NCBI GenBank assembly: GCA_028694115.1
Contig: JAQUUB010000025.1
Coordinates: 1-50,388, forward strand
DNA from: Lachnospiraceae bacterium
GTDB lineage: Bacteria; Bacillota_A; Clostridia; Lachnospirales; Lachnospiraceae
Direction: 5' to 3'
Length of the DNA: 50,388 bases
Every line of letters begins with the position of its first letter. Positions within the stretch are counted from its first letter, which is position 1. The notes below the pieces were generated by a model that saw only the letters and a program-made list of their open reading frames with translations, had not been told where the DNA came from and made no database searches. Below are positions 50,257 through 50,388 of this stretch, in pieces. Position numbers and translations under genes: made by a program.

Positions 50257-50388
50257 CATATGAGATAGTGTCAAATAAGTTATGAAAAATCAAATTTAAA
50301 AAATAGGCTACAATAGAACCTTGAAAACTGTAGATACGAAAGATTTTGGCAGCTTACGCCACCCTTGACAGCACACCAAAACAATGCT

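Overview
The window looks like chromosomal DNA of a spore-forming, probably motile member of the Clostridia, most likely a Lachnospiraceae-type Firmicute. The reasons are low G+C throughout, strong AGGAGG-type ribosome binding sites, TTGACA/TATAAT promoters, an infC-rpmI-rplT operon with an attenuator leader, a type II fatty acid operon using FabK and a FabT-like regulator, a BclB-like exosporium protein and Gram-positive-style RND lipoproteins. No species can be named from the sequence alone.

Layout. (1) 1-1450: translation operon infC-rpmI-rplT behind a leader RNA with a competing antiterminator/terminator pair; infC very probably starts at an ATT codon. (2) 1500-17940: a surface polysaccharide or glycan cluster read in one direction. 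It has an initiating phosphoglycosyl transferase, five glycosyltransferases, a full NDP-(probably GDP-)D-glycero-alpha-D-manno-heptose pathway (gmhA, hddA, fused hddC-gmhB) plus an SDR epimerase, a Wzx flippase, a pyruvyl transferase, a MenD-like thiamine-diphosphate enzyme that lacks the MenD substrate arginine motif, an aldo/keto reductase and an unknown membrane protein. No Wzy polymerase or chain-length regulator is seen. (3) 17940-30960: a mosaic of small units: a structured intergenic stretch, a DUF975 protein, a decayed crp/SDR junction, a BclB-like collagen protein, tRNA genes for Pro(AGG), Leu(CAG) and Leu(AAG), a flavodoxin-like protein, a HAD phosphatase, a LysR regulator, an FNT channel with a 50-residue membrane protein before it, an MBL hydrolase, fchA-folD for one-carbon folate metabolism, a FliD-like protein, and YafY/GyrI-type proteins. 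(4) 31040-40083: a fatty acid synthesis operon acpP-fabK-fabD-fabG-fabF-fabZ-accDA-fabK2-fabH-fabT. Its promoter carries phased FabT-type palindromes. accB and accC are missing and accD/accA are fused. (5) 40112-49500: a membrane-anchored Mrr-like nuclease, an OFA-type MFS transporter, a large lipoprotein, and a two-gene RND efflux system behind palindromic promoters. (6) 49509-50388: a TetR regulator with three operators and two opposed promoters, the rightward one serving something beyond the window.

How the genes work together. The heptose genes feed a nucleotide-activated heptose to the clustered glycosyltransferases; the lipid-linked unit is exported by Wzx and probably pyruvylated. The fatty acid genes form one regulon, with the last gene (FabT-like) the likely repressor at the first promoter. 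fchA and folD give successive folate interconversions, with an FNT (formate/nitrite) channel close by.

Most notable: two A34 (inosine-type) tRNAs for Pro and Leu, the divergent MenD-like enzyme in the glycan cluster, the phased FabT operator array, the triple-hairpin intergenic region near 18 kb, and a hairpin-plus-RBS leader repeated before two unrelated genes.
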